In this document: in pieces, positions 7,858 through 16,475 of the stretch
Numbering within the stretch: position 1 is the stretch's first letter
Layout of the letters: every line of letters starts with the position of its first letter
Source: Nonomuraea fuscirosea
Lineage (GTDB): Bacteria > Actinomycetota > Actinomycetes > Streptosporangiales > Streptosporangiaceae
Direction of reading: 5' to 3'
Length of the DNA: 64,000 nucleotides
Assembly (NCBI RefSeq): GCF_003001935.1
Contig: NZ_PVNG01000003.1
Coordinates: 1 to 64,000 of the forward strand
The notes under the pieces: model-generated
The model's database searches: none
What the model saw: only the letters and a program-made list of their open reading frames with translations
Told to the model about the DNA's origin: nothing
Translations under genes and position numbers: made by a program

Positions 7858-8190
7858 CGCCCGGCCGGTAGCGTCCGGGCGGGCGGCTACGGTTCGAGGC
7901 GCGCCCGTATGGGTGGCTCCGGTCGGGTGGCGCCGCCCGGCCGAGTTGCGCGCGTCCGAGTAGCGCAGCCCATCCGGGGGAGCCGGTCCGAGGAGCACCG
8001 GTCCGAGGAGCACCCGTCCAGGCAGCGCCGGTCCAGGGAGCGTCGGTCCGTAATGAACCCGCTCGAGATGTGTCGGCTTGGGTGGTACCCGTCTGGGTTG
8101 GGCCGGTCCGAATTGCGCACGGCCGGGTAGTACTTGGCCAACGAGCTCCCGGCCGGTTGGTGTACGGCCGGGAGGGTGTTGGTGGGGTGG
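7845..8190. repeat. Degenerate 15-bp tandem repeat array in the truA downstream region
   Basis: The 347-bp gap between truA and the convergent gene ending at 8205 is almost entirely a degenerate 15-bp periodic array. Read on the minus strand the unit is about GTGCTCCTCGGACCG; two perfect adjacent copies and close variants lie at about 7980-8055, and more diverged units extend to both sides (about 20 in all). Because the period is a multiple of three, all frames stay open, but no start with ribosome binding site and no recognisable protein family is seen. No other gene or RNA is visible in this gap. Confidence 0.6.
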
Positions 8191-8204
8191 TTGCCGGCTG
8201 GGGG

Positions 8205-11200
8205 TCAGCCCTTGGTGATGCGGCGTTCCAGGACGAGGGTGATCTGGTCTCTGAACGCGCCGCTGACCTTCGGCAGCGTCTTCTCCTTGGCCGTCGGTGT
8301 GTGGCCGTCGGCGTAGGTGGCGTAGCTGAAGACGATGTAGCGGCCCCAGACGAGGCCCGCCGCGTAACCGCCGGCGATGTGCACGCGCTCGCCGCCCGAT
8401 CCGGACGCGCCGGGGAGCGGGCGGAACCAGACGTTACGCGACAGGTCCTTCGCCTGGTCGACCGTGGCGGCGGCGTTCTTGTCCGGCAGGACGGCCAGGC
8501 CCGTGGTGACGGCGTAGCGGCGCTTGCTGTCGACGTACGTCGCCCTGAGCACCCGGCTGCACTTCTGCTCCTTCAGCGCGTCGGCGAAGGCGCCGGTCGC
8601 GGCCTTGTCGCAGGTCGTCTCCATGTGGGCCTTGACCCTGGTGAATGTCGTGCCCGCCGCACTCACCTTCTTCTTCGGGAACGCCTCCGACAGCGACAGC
8701 TTCTGCGGATCGCTCTGCTCGGAGTCGAGCATCGACGTGCCCGCGAGGTCGGCCGGCGGGACCGCGGACTCCTCGGCGACACTCGGACTCGTCGGCGCGG
8801 GCGTGGCGGCCACCGGGGGCGGCGCGGCGGAGTTCATCGCCTGAACGGCGAAGAACCCACCCGTCGCCACGCCGGCCAGGGCCAGCGCGCCGAGCGTGAC
8901 GAGCAACGCCCGTTTGCTCCTGGGCGGGGGAGGTGGTGGTGGCGGGGTCTGGAACGGGGGCTGCTTGAACGCTCCTGGCGGGAACGCTGGGCCGCCCGCT
9001 GGGGGCTTGGGGAGATCGAAAGAGGTCGAGGGCTTGTGACCCCAGGTGTCTCTCGAAAACGGGAGCTCGGGCAGTTTGTCACCGGTCGGAGAATTGGGGG
9101 GCCAGACGGGTACGTCGCCTGGCTCCGGGGGGCGGACGGATGGGTTGGTGGAGCTGGGGTCGAAGGGCGGATTCTGGGAGGCGGCCGATTCGGTCTTGGC
9201 CGCGTTGGGGTCGAAGTAGTGGGCCGGTTTGGCGGTGGTGTCGCGGGTGGACGCGATGGGGGCGGGGAGGTAAGGGAGTTTGGACGGCTTCGAACCGGGC
9301 CCTTGCAGGCCATGCTCGGCTCCCTGGCCTGACTCTTGATCGGATCCCTGTCCTGGTCCCTGGCCGGATGCTTGGTCGTGGGAGGGGTGTGGGTCGGTGG
9401 TGCGGGGGTCGCCTGGGTGAGCGCCCTTGGGGGTCGCGCGGCCGGGGACGGTGAAGCCGGGACGGAGGCCACCGGGCACCGTGTCGGCGGGCTCGGGGCC
9501 ATCGTGGCCCGCGAAGCCTTCTGAGCGGTCGGATGCCTGCTCGCCATGCGCCGAATCCGAGGCCTGCCCGCCAAAGGTGGCATGCGCTGACGCCGAGGCG
9601 TGCTCGCCGGGGACGGCATGCGGTGACCCTGGGGCGTGCCCGGTGGGTGTGGTGTGCGGTGACCCTGGGGCGAGCCCGCCGGGCGTGGTGTGCGGTGACC
9701 CTGGGGCGAGCCCGCCGGGCGTGGTGTGCGCCGACTCCGGGGAGTGTCCGCCCGGGGCGGTGTGGTCCGGTGGCTGCTGGTCGTGGGCGGTGTGACCGGA
9801 GGGTTGCGTGGCCTGCCGGTCATGCGTGGCGGACGACGAGGCCGCCCGATCGTGCTCGGTCTGCGTCAGGCGCTGGCCGCCGTGGCCCGGTGGGTCCTGG
9901 AGTTGCCGGTCGTGCGGGAGCGCGGTGCTTGGAGGCGTTCCCGGATGGCTTTCGGTGCCCGTGCCCGGATGATCTGCTGCACCAGGGTGTCCCGGGGCGC
10001 TGGGGTGGCCGGCTGCGTCGGGATGACCGGATGCGCCGGAGTGGCCTTCGGCGCTCGGTCGGCCGGATACGCCCGAGATGCCCGAATGGTCCGGGGTGTC
10101 GGCGTGCCCTGCTGCGTCGGGATGGCCCAGGGCGCCGGGGTGACCCGTGGCGTCGGGATGGCCTGGGGCGCCGGGGTGACCAGTAGCGTCCGGATGGCCT
10201 GGGGCGCCCGCTGGGCCGTTGGGCGTGGATGGGTGGGCGGGTATGCCGTCGGGAGGCGTGTCGTCCGCGTGGAGATGGCGGGTGGCGTCCTGTTGCGTAG
10301 CGTCCGGGTCGAAGTAGTGAGCCGGGTGGGAGAGGCCCTCCGGTTGGGTGGCGCTCGCGTCGAAGGGCGTGGGCAGCTGGCCCGGCTCGTCAGAGTCGGG
10401 CTCGGCCACCAGCTCGCCCGTGGCGGCCGGCCAGGGAGGCACGGCGTGCGGATCGGAGAGGGGCGCGGGCCACACCGGCATGCCCGCCGCAGCGGCGGTG
10501 AAGGCGGGCGGGGGCTCCCAGGGCGGCGCACCGGGCACCACGGGCTCCACCGGCCAGGCACCGGCCTGCCCACCGGGACCACTGGCCAGTCCGCCGGGAC
10601 CGCCAGCTCGCCCACCAGGACCGCTGGTCTGCCCACCAGGACCGCCAACTTGCCCACCGTGGCCGCTGGCGTGCCCACCGGGACCGCCGGGCTGCGCACC
10701 GGGATCCTCACCGGCGGCGTCCCACGGCCGCATCTCATGAATCCGTCCTGGTCGGACCTGGTTACTCTCGGCCTGGGGGTGGTGCGGTGCCGGCCATGGC
10801 TGGTCGCTTCCGGCGTGGGGCGGGGGCGACCATGGCTGGTTGGCGTCGGGTGCGGCGTTGTGGGGAGCTGCCCAGGGTTGGCCGGTCTCGGCTCCGGGGT
10901 GGTGTGGCGGTGACCATGGCTGGTTGGCGTCGGGTTGGGCGTTGGGGGTGCCCGCCCAGGGTTGGCCGGTTTCGGCTTGGGGGTGGTGCGGTGCCGGCCA
11001 CGGCTGGTCGCTTCCGGCGTGAGGTGGGGGCGACCATGGCTGGTCGGGTTCGGGCTGGGCGGCGGCTGCCCACGGTTGGTCGGTTCCGGCCTGGGAGTGT
11101 GGCGGTGACCACGGCTGGTTGGCCCCTGGCTCGGCCTGGGACTGGTGGGGTGCCGGCCATGGTTGGTCGGCACCGGTCTGCAGGGGAGGCGGCGACCACG

Positions 11201-12413
11201 GTTGGTTGGCGTCGGGTTGGGCGTTGTGGGTGGTTGCCCAAGGTTGGCCGGTGTCGGCTTGGGGGTGGTGCGGTGCAGGCCACGACTGGTCGGCTTGGGC
11301 GTGGGGTGGGGGCGACCATGGCTGGTCGGGTTCGGGCTGGGCGGTGGTTTCCCAGGGTTGGCCGGTCTCGGCTCCGGGGTGGCGTGGGGGTGACCATGGC
11401 TGGTTGGCGGTGGGGGTGGCCGCCCAGGGTTGGCCGGAGTCGGTCTGGGGGTGGTGCGGTGTCGGCCACGGTTGGTCGGTCGCGGGCTGAGAATGCGACG
11501 GTGACCACGGCTGGCCGGGTTCGGCTCCGGGGTGGTGTGGTGTCGGCCATGGTTGGCCGGAGCCGGAGCCGGAGCCGGAGCCAGGACCGGGCTGGGTGTG
11601 GTGCGGGGTTGGCCAGGAGGGGTCGGTGGAGGGTTGGCCGAAGGAGGAGCTGGGCGAGGACGGTGCGTGCGGCTGGTGGCCGGGGTGCGGGGCGCCGGAG
11701 GGCTCCGCGGCTGCGGGGCCGGGGTCGGTGGGGTCGGAGTACCAGTCGTAGGGGGCGGCGTCGTCGCCCGGTACCTCCCACGGCTGAGCGGCGCCGGACG
11801 GCTCCTCCGGATCTCCCTGCCGCCCCTGGAAGGCCGAGGCGACAGGCGACGCCTCGGCATCGGCTGACCCACCCGCCGGGAAGCCGCTCGGAGCACCGGA
11901 CGCGGCATCCGCAGGGAAACCACTGGCGGTGCCGGTAGAGGCGTCGGCCGGCAAGCCGCTCGGCGTTCCGGTGGAGGCGTCGACCGGGAAACCACTAGGG
12001 GTTCCGGTGGAGGCGTCGGTCGGGAAACCACTAGAGGTGCTGGTGGAGGCGTCGGTCGGGAAGCCGGGTGCAGCGCCGATCGAGGCGTCCGCAGGGAAGC
12101 TGCTGGGGGCGCCGGAGGTGGCGTCGGCCGGCAAGCCGCTCGGGGTTCCGGTCGAGGGGTCGGCCGGGAAGCCGCCCCGGGTGCCGGGGGCGGCATCGGT
12201 TGGGGCGCCGGACGCGGGTCCGGGTGCTGGGGTGCCGGTCGAGGGGTCGGTCGGCTCGCCGGTTCGGGGGTCGGTTGAGGGGTCGGTCGGAGGGAACGCC
12301 GGTGGAACGTCTCGCCCGTTGGTCTGGCCGAAGCTCGGCGGTGGCGTCACAGGTGCGGCCGAGCGTTCGGCTTCCCTGTGATCGTGCTCAGACCCGGGTT
12401 CCTGGCCACGCAT
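8205..12413 (-). CDS. Giant repetitive single-pass membrane protein (paralogue of the next gene)
   Basis: 1402 residues, function unknown. Residues 1-1150 are low-complexity and rich in Pro, Gly, Ser, Thr, Ala and His. They include 12-residue ASTGTPSGFPxD-type repeats (about 60-180), about 20 DQPWxxPxHxP-type tryptophan repeats (about 287-545), then GHPGAPGHPDAT and HTTPGGLAPGSP repeats. A basic RSKR precedes one membrane helix at about 1168-1190. The last 210 residues are a globular-looking extracytoplasmic domain with two cysteines 17 apart (about 1268, 1285). That domain resembles the C-terminus of the adjacent 626-aa protein. With N-in topology the repeats are cytoplasmic. The start ATG has TAGGCT six bases upstream and no ribosome binding site, suggesting a leaderless message. 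Confidence 0.7.
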   Translation of the reverse strand: MRGQEPGSEHDHREAERSAAPVTPPPSFGQTNGRDVPPAFPPTDPSTDPRTGEPTDPSTGTPAPGPASGAPTDAAPGTRGGFPADPSTGTPSGLPADATSGAPSSFPADASIGAAPGFPTDASTSTSSGFPTDASTGTPSGFPVDASTGTPSGLPADASTGTASGFPADAASGAPSGFPAGGSADAEASPVASAFQGRQGDPEEPSGAAQPWEVPGDDAAPYDWYSDPTDPGPAAAEPSGAPHPGHQPHAPSSPSSSFGQPSTDPSWPTPHHTQPGPGSGSGSGSGQPWPTPHHPGAEPGQPWSPSHSQPATDQPWPTPHHPQTDSGQPWAATPTANQPWSPPRHPGAETGQPWETTAQPEPDQPWSPPPHAQADQSWPAPHHPQADTGQPWATTHNAQPDANQPWSPPPLQTGADQPWPAPHQSQAEPGANQPWSPPHSQAGTDQPWAAAAQPEPDQPWSPPPHAGSDQPWPAPHHPQAETGQPWAGTPNAQPDANQPWSPPHHPGAETGQPWAAPHNAAPDANQPWSPPPHAGSDQPWPAPHHPQAESNQVRPGRIHEMRPWDAAGEDPGAQPGGPGGHASGHGGQVGGPGGQTSGPGGRAGGPGGLASGPGGQAGAWPVEPVVPGAPPWEPPPAFTAAAAGMPVWPAPLSDPHAVPPWPAATGELVAEPDSDEPGQLPTPFDASATQPEGLSHPAHYFDPDATQQDATRHLHADDTPPDGIPAHPSTPNGPAGAPGHPDATGHPGAPGHPDATGHPGALGHPDAAGHADTPDHSGISGVSGRPSAEGHSGASGHPDAAGHPSAPGHPGAADHPGTGTESHPGTPPSTALPHDRQLQDPPGHGGQRLTQTEHDRAASSSATHDRQATQPSGHTAHDQQPPDHTAPGGHSPESAHTTPGGLAPGSPHTTPGGLAPGSPHTTPTGHAPGSPHAVPGEHASASAHATFGGQASDSAHGEQASDRSEGFAGHDGPEPADTVPGGLRPGFTVPGRATPKGAHPGDPRTTDPHPSHDQASGQGPGQGSDQESGQGAEHGLQGPGSKPSKLPYLPAPIASTRDTTAKPAHYFDPNAAKTESAASQNPPFDPSSTNPSVRPPEPGDVPVWPPNSPTGDKLPELPFSRDTWGHKPSTSFDLPKPPAGGPAFPPGAFKQPPFQTPPPPPPPPRSKRALLVTLGALALAGVATGGFFAVQAMNSAAPPPVAATPAPTSPSVAEESAVPPADLAGTSMLDSEQSDPQKLSLSEAFPKKKVSAAGTTFTRVKAHMETTCDKAATGAFADALKEQKCSRVLRATYVDSKRRYAVTTGLAVLPDKNAAATVDQAKDLSRNVWFRPLPGASGSGGERVHIAGGYAAGLVWGRYIVFSYATYADGHTPTAKEKTLPKVSGAFRDQITLVLERRITKG
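9623..9730. repeat. Three tandem 36-bp repeats inside the giant membrane protein gene
   Basis: Copies at 9623-9658, 9659-9694 and 9695-9730; the second and third are almost identical. On the minus strand each encodes the 12-residue unit HTTPGGLAPGSP. The near-identity indicates recent expansion by slippage or recombination. Confidence 0.85.
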
Positions 12414-12419
12414 AGCTGG

Positions 12420-12425
12420 AGCCTA
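12420..12425 (-). promoter_or_regulatory. Candidate leaderless -10 element of the giant membrane protein gene
   Basis: On the minus strand TAGGCT is followed by CCAGCT and the ATG at 12413, so transcription would start at or next to the start codon. No ribosome binding site is present. The identical hexamer precedes tsaB and acpS at 8 and 6 nt. Confidence 0.5.
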
Positions 12426-12512
12426 GCGAGAGTAGCGAGATCGTTATGTCGGTATGGATGTTCCCAGCAGCATCACGAGTCCCGTACCGGCGCTTATGTC
12501 CCACAATGCCGA

Positions 12513-14393
12513 TCAGCCCGCCCGGCTTCCGGTGAGCGCGCGGTTGTCGAGGGCGGGGAAGACGGTGGCCTTGGAGATGTCGTTGATGGCCTGTGCGATC
12601 CGCTTCGTCCCCTTCGCGTCGGGCTTCGTGCCGTCCTTGTTCTGGAACCAGAACAGGATCGCGTAGTGGCCGTACGTCGAGATCTTCGCGCCGCCGCTGC
12701 CCGAGCCGAGGAACTTCGTGACGGTGTCCTTGCCCGCGAGTGGCTTGACGTAGTTCTTGGTGTCGCCGGCCTTGGCCACCTTGGCCGCCAGCTTGCTCGT
12801 CTTGAGGTTGGCCACGCCGACCGTGCCGATCACCTTGGCGGACTTGTCGCGGAAGCTCGCCCGGACGAACTGGGTGCACTTGGCGGACTTGAGCGCCTTC
12901 TGGAGGGTGTCGCCAAGAGCGCCGTCATTGCACTTCTTGTCCTTGCTGGTGATCGTCATCTCGTAGCTGCGGCCCGAGATGGTGATCTTCTTCCGCTTCC
13001 CGAACACCTCCTTGACCGTGATCGCGTCAGGGTCGGTGGTGCGCGCGGCCGCGAAGCCGTACTTGCCGGCCGGGACCGACGGCAGCGGCGCCGAGGTCTG
13101 GCGGGTGTTGGCGGTCTCGGCCGTCACGGGGCCGTCGGCGTTCCACATCAGGGCCAGGCCGCCGCCGAGCAGGCCGAGCACCAGCACTCCGCCGATCGCG
13201 AACCAGAGCGGGGCGCGGGAGCGCTGATCCTCGTCGTACGGGCTCCAGCCCACCTTGCTCTGCGGCGCCCTCGGGGTGTCGTCGCCGGCGTCGTCCTTGT
13301 TCTTCTTCTTGGACGCGTCCTTGGCCTTGGCGGGGTCCTTGTCGCCCTTGTCGGCCTTGCCCCTTCGGGAACGGCGGCCCTTGCCGGTCGCCGATTTGTC
13401 GTCGTCCGGCGCGCCGGAGTCGGGGTTTCCGCCGCCAGGGCCGCCAGGGCCGCCGGGACCGCCTGGTCCCGGGTTGACGCCGAACGCGCCGCTGTCGCCG
13501 CCGAACGGGTCGCCACCGCCGAAGGAACCGCCGCCGAACGGACTGCCTCCGGCCCTGCGTCCACCGGAACGGCCTCCGCCCGGCCGGTCGCCGCCGGATG
13601 GGTCACCGCCGGACCGGTCGTCTCCGGAACGGCCGCCTCCGGACGGGCCGCCACCTGAGGGGCCTCCGCCGAAGAAGCCGCCCCCGGGGTCACCCCCCGG
13701 GCCGCCGCCTCCGCCGGGGCCTCCCGGACCGCCCGCGCCGTGCGAACCGCCAGAAGGACCGCCGCGTGCGCGTCTGCCTCGGCTGGGAAGCCCTTCAGAC
13801 GGGCCACCGCCACCAGGGCCACCGCCGCCGGGGCCGCCACCTCCAGGGCCACCACCCCCAGGACCGCCGCCGTGACTGCCGCTACCAGGACCGCCGCCGT
13901 GGCCACCGCCACCAGGACCGCTGCCCCCAGGACCGCCGCCCCCCGGGCCGCCGATCATGAAGGCGCCGCTCGTGGGCCCGCCACCGCTGGAACCGCCGTT
14001 GAAGTCACCGATGAAGCCACCGCTCGCGGGTCCACCACCGTTGGGGCCGCCGTTCGCGGGCGCGCCGTGGGCGCCGCCGCCGTTCAGCGGCCCGCCGTTC
14101 AGCGGCCCGCCGTTCAGCGGCCCGCCGTTCAGCGGCCCGCCGTTCAGCGGCCCGCCGTTCAGCGGCCCGCCGTTCAGCGGCCCGCCGTTCAGGGGTCCGC
14201 TGTCGAAGGGGTCGCCGTTCACCGGCCTGCCCCCCGAGGGTCCCGCGGCCGCGTGCGAGCCGCCCGCGGGCGCGCCGCCTCGGGGCGCGCCGCCCATTCC
14301 GTAGGGGGCGCCACCGGCGGGACCGGGGCCGAAAGGGGCGAAGGGGGCATCGCCCGTGCCGTTCTCGCGTTCCCTATCGCCGTTGGAAACCAT
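12513..14393 (-). CDS. Glycine/proline-rich single-pass membrane protein (paralogue)
   Basis: 626 residues, function unknown. The N-terminal region is Gly/Pro/Ser-rich with eight GPLNG pentapeptides, then long GGP/GGG runs, then a charged stretch (KGRRSRRGKADKGDKDPAKA). One membrane helix lies at about 395-417. The C-terminal 200 residues form an extracytoplasmic domain with cysteines at about 488 and 506. Aligned features shared with the 1402-aa protein include a V/EAFxKKK-like segment, the C-x17-C region ending in KC(S/T), R(A)(S/T)(Y/F)xD, and GSGSGG followed by GxY/GHYAIxF. Two genes of the same architecture side by side point to a tandem duplication with divergent repeats. TAGTGT six bases before the ATG suggests leaderless transcription. 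Confidence 0.75.
   Translation of the reverse strand: MVSNGDRERENGTGDAPFAPFGPGPAGGAPYGMGGAPRGGAPAGGSHAAAGPSGGRPVNGDPFDSGPLNGGPLNGGPLNGGPLNGGPLNGGPLNGGPLNGGPLNGGGAHGAPANGGPNGGGPASGGFIGDFNGGSSGGGPTSGAFMIGGPGGGGPGGSGPGGGGHGGGPGSGSHGGGPGGGGPGGGGPGGGGPGGGGPSEGLPSRGRRARGGPSGGSHGAGGPGGPGGGGGPGGDPGGGFFGGGPSGGGPSGGGRSGDDRSGGDPSGGDRPGGGRSGGRRAGGSPFGGGSFGGGDPFGGDSGAFGVNPGPGGPGGPGGPGGGNPDSGAPDDDKSATGKGRRSRRGKADKGDKDPAKAKDASKKKNKDDAGDDTPRAPQSKVGWSPYDEDQRSRAPLWFAIGGVLVLGLLGGGLALMWNADGPVTAETANTRQTSAPLPSVPAGKYGFAAARTTDPDAITVKEVFGKRKKITISGRSYEMTITSKDKKCNDGALGDTLQKALKSAKCTQFVRASFRDKSAKVIGTVGVANLKTSKLAAKVAKAGDTKNYVKPLAGKDTVTKFLGSGSGGAKISTYGHYAILFWFQNKDGTKPDAKGTKRIAQAINDISKATVFPALDNRALTGSRAG
14081..14200. repeat. 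Eight tandem 15-bp repeats (GPLNG codons)
   Basis: Seven perfect copies of CGTTCAGCGGCCCGC start at 14081, 14096, 14111, 14126, 14141, 14156 and 14171; an eighth at 14186 has two mismatches. They encode the GPLNG pentapeptide array of the 626-aa membrane protein. Identity at the DNA level marks it as a hypervariable minisatellite. Confidence 0.95.
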
Positions 14394-14399
14394 GCGGCG

Positions 14400-14405
14400 A
14401 CACTA
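14400..14405 (-). promoter_or_regulatory. Candidate leaderless -10 element of the 626-aa membrane protein gene
   Basis: Minus-strand TAGTGT followed by CGCCGC and the ATG at 14393. It lies between the CAP-domain gene (ends 14418) and this gene, so the downstream gene could be transcribed separately from its neighbour. Confidence 0.45.
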
Positions 14406-14417
14406 CCGTGATGTTTG

Positions 14418-15173
14418 TCATTGGGTTCCGAAGTCCTGGGTCCACCATGGTCCGCCGGGGCCCGACGCGACGCCCACGCCGATGGCCCGCAGGCGGCAGT
14501 CGAGGATGTTCCTGCGGTGGTCGGGGCTGTCCAGCCAGCCGCGTACGGCCTCGTCGGCGGTGCCGTAGCCGGCGCCGATGTTCTCGGCGGCGCCCCAGCG
14601 GTATCCGGCGCGCTCCATCCGGTCCCACGGCGAGGCGCCGTCGGGGGAGTTGTGCGTGAGCTGCCCGGTGCGGGCCATCTCCAGTGAGTGCGCACGCGCG
14701 GAACGGGTGAGCCCGCCGTCCACCCGCAGCGGCGCGCAACCGCGCCTGGACCTGGCCGAGTTCGTCAGGGAGACCACCCGCGAGGCGACGCCGGCCAGCA
14801 CCTGTACGCCGCCGTCCTCGCCGCCGAGCACCCGCGTCCTGTCCTCGGAGGCGAAGCCCGGGATCTGGTCCTTCGACGACCTGGTCGGCCTGGGCGTCGG
14901 GGCGCCGCTGGGCAGCTTCTTGGTCGTGACGCCCCTGGGGATGCTTTCGAGCTGCTGCGCCTTCCGCGCCGCCGTCGGCGCGGGGTTGGCGGTGGCGGCC
15001 GCGGGCGGGACGGTCTCTTCGAGGTAGACGTGCCGGGCCGGGTCGGGATCGGTGGTGAGCCGGCCGATCAGCACACCGGTGAAGAGCACGGCCATGAGGC
15101 AGGCCAGCACACCCAGGTGACTCCGGCGCCGATGGCCGCGCTGGGTTTGCCGGGTGCGAGAGTTCTGCCACAT
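14418..15173 (-). CDS. CAP (SCP-like) domain extracytoplasmic protein
   Basis: 251 residues. An N-terminal basic region and one hydrophobic segment (about 21-40, LGVLACLMAVLFTGVLIG) anchor or export the protein. A Pro/Thr-rich linker follows, and the C-terminal 125 residues are a CAP domain: VVSLTNSARSRRGCAPLRVD, RSARAHSLEMARTGQLTH, WDRMERAGYRWGAAENIGAG, WLDSPDHRRNIL. Bacterial CAP proteins act outside the membrane; their biochemical role is largely unsettled. It ends 24 bp before the 626-aa membrane protein gene and reads in the same direction, so the three genes may work together at the cell surface. Confidence 0.88.
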   Translation of the reverse strand: MWQNSRTRQTQRGHRRRSHLGVLACLMAVLFTGVLIGRLTTDPDPARHVYLEETVPPAAATANPAPTAARKAQQLESIPRGVTTKKLPSGAPTPRPTRSSKDQIPGFASEDRTRVLGGEDGGVQVLAGVASRVVSLTNSARSRRGCAPLRVDGGLTRSARAHSLEMARTGQLTHNSPDGASPWDRMERAGYRWGAAENIGAGYGTADEAVRGWLDSPDHRRNILDCRLRAIGVGVASGPGGPWWTQDFGTQ

Positions 15174-15183
15174 ACCGTCGCCA

Positions 15184-15189
15184 ACGATA
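15184..15189 (-). promoter_or_regulatory. Candidate -10 element of the CAP-domain gene
   Basis: Minus-strand TATCGT lies 10 nt before the ATG at 15173, with no ribosome binding site between them. A start site about 7 nt downstream would leave only a 3-nt leader. Confidence 0.35.
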
Positions 15190-15280
15190 GGGATGTCTGG
15201 TCCTGGGAAAGAAGGGGTCCCAGGGAAACGAAATCGAACCGTTCTGCGGTCGGGTAGACTCGCACAGGGTTACCGGTCTT

Positions 15281-15310
15281 TTGACCTGCACGCCTCAGGG
15301 CGGGTAGCTT
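15281..15310 (+). promoter_or_regulatory. Candidate promoter of the rplM-rpsI-glmM operon
   Basis: TTGACC (15281-15286) and TAGCTT (15305-15310) are 18 bp apart, about 170 bp before rplM. A second -10-like TAGACT sits at 15255-15260. The 306-bp gap between the CAP gene and rplM holds these promoters and the rplM leader; no other gene is visible in it. Confidence 0.55.
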
Positions 15311-15479
15311 AGGTTCGTTGTGTGCATAGGTCCAGCGCGACCAATGCGCGGCGCGTCCGGCGTCATCTCCCGTGTTGCGGAGACGGAAGGTCCGGGCCGT
15401 CGTGTGCCCGCACCGACCGACCAATGTAGCTGTCACATCCGACAGCGCCGAAGACGCGAGCATAAAGAAGGCTACGACC

Positions 15480-15923
15480 GTGCGCACGTACTCACCGAAG
15501 CCCGCCGACGTCCAGCGTCAGTGGTACGTCATCGACGCGACCGATGTCGTGCTGGGCCGGCTGGCCAGCCACGTCGCGACCCTGCTCCGCGGCAAGCACA
15601 AGCCGATCTTCGCCAACCACGTCGACACCGGTGACTTCGTCATCGTCATCAATGCCGACAAGATCGCGCTGAGCGGCAACAAGCGTGAGCAGAAGAAGGC
15701 GTACCGCCACTCGGGCTACCCGGGCGGTCTGCGTTCCGTCAGCTATGGCGAGCTCATGGACAAGCGGCCCGACAAGGCAGTGGAGAAGGCCGTCAAGGGC
15801 ATGCTGCCGAAGAACTCCCTCGGCCGGAAGATGGCCAAGAAGCTGAAGGTCTACGCGGGTTCTGAGCACCCGCACCAGGCCCAGCAGCCGGTGCCGTTCG
15901 AGATCACCCAGATCGCCCAGTAG
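15480..15923 (+). CDS. rplM: 50S ribosomal protein L13
   Basis: uL13 of 147 residues beginning [20 protein letters not shown], with DVVLGRLAS and [20 protein letters not shown]. The GTG start at 15480 has AAGAAGG (15465-15471) 8 nt upstream and matches the family N-terminus. An extended frame back to 15372 is not part of the family. First gene of the rplM-rpsI-glmM unit; rpsI begins 26 bp later. Confidence 0.96.
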   Translation: MRTYSPKPADVQRQWYVIDATDVVLGRLASHVATLLRGKHKPIFANHVDTGDFVIVINADKIALSGNKREQKKAYRHSGYPGGLRSVSYGELMDKRPDKAVEKAVKGMLPKNSLGRKMAKKLKVYAGSEHPHQAQQPVPFEITQIAQ

Positions 15924-15949
15924 TAGTTCGAAAGAGTTAGAGGAGAACC

Positions 15950-16474
15950 GTGGCTGAGCCCACTGGTGTCGAGACGGCCGTAGAGACGGCCGAGGTGGAG
16001 GACTTCTCCGGCGAGGAGTTCCCGTCCGAGTACACCACCGAATCCACCGCCAGCGCTGACGCCCCCGTGCGCAAGCCCGTCACCACGGGCAACTCGTACG
16101 GCACCGGCCGCCGTAAGGAGGCGATCGCCCGCGTGCGCATCGTCCCCGGCACCGGCAAGTGGACGATCAACGGTCGTTCGCTGGACGCGTACTTCCCGAA
16201 CAAGGTCCACCAGCAGATCGTCAACGAGCCCTTCGTGGTGCTCGGCGCCGAGGAGGCGTTCGACGTCATCGCGCGCATCGACGGCGGCGGCGTGACCGGC
16301 CAGGCCGGCGCGCTGCGCATGGGCCTGTCCCGCGCCCTGGCGGTCCTGGACGTCGAGGTCAACCGCCCGCCGCTGAAGAAGGCCGGCTTCCTCACCCGTG
16401 ACGCCCGCGCCACGGAGCGGAAGAAGTACGGCCTCAAGAAGGCCCGCAAGGCTCCGCAGTACAGCAAGCGCTAA
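15950..16474 (+). CDS. rpsI: 30S ribosomal protein S9 with acidic N-terminal extension
   Basis: 174 residues. Residues 46-174 are canonical uS9 ([19 protein letters not shown] to the C-terminal [11 protein letters not shown], whose final Arg reaches the P-site tRNA). The first 45 residues are an acidic, Glu/Thr/Ser-rich extension of the type seen in actinobacterial S9. GTG start with GAGGAG six bases upstream. It is followed one base after the stop by the likely TTG start of glmM, so the two are translationally linked. Confidence 0.96.
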   Translation: MAEPTGVETAVETAEVEDFSGEEFPSEYTTESTASADAPVRKPVTTGNSYGTGRRKEAIARVRIVPGTGKWTINGRSLDAYFPNKVHQQIVNEPFVVLGAEEAFDVIARIDGGGVTGQAGALRMGLSRALAVLDVEVNRPPLKKAGFLTRDARATERKKYGLKKARKAPQYSKR

Positions 16475-16475
16475 G

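Noticed and set aside
8000-8060. CRISPR-like spacing of short repeats
   Set aside because: The repeats are contiguous 15-mers without spacers; no cas genes are nearby.
7887-8141. Minus-strand frame in the 15-bp array with SSDRC/SLDRR pentapeptides
   Set aside because: Looks like a pentapeptide repeat protein at first sight, but units do not follow the A(D/N)Lxx pattern and there is no ribosome binding site; treated as non-coding repeat.
12378-14411. Long plus-strand frames opposite the repetitive membrane protein genes
   Set aside because: Repeats with period divisible by three keep all frames open. The minus-strand frames are preferred because they contain a sensible membrane helix, a cysteine-containing domain shared by two genes, and start signals.
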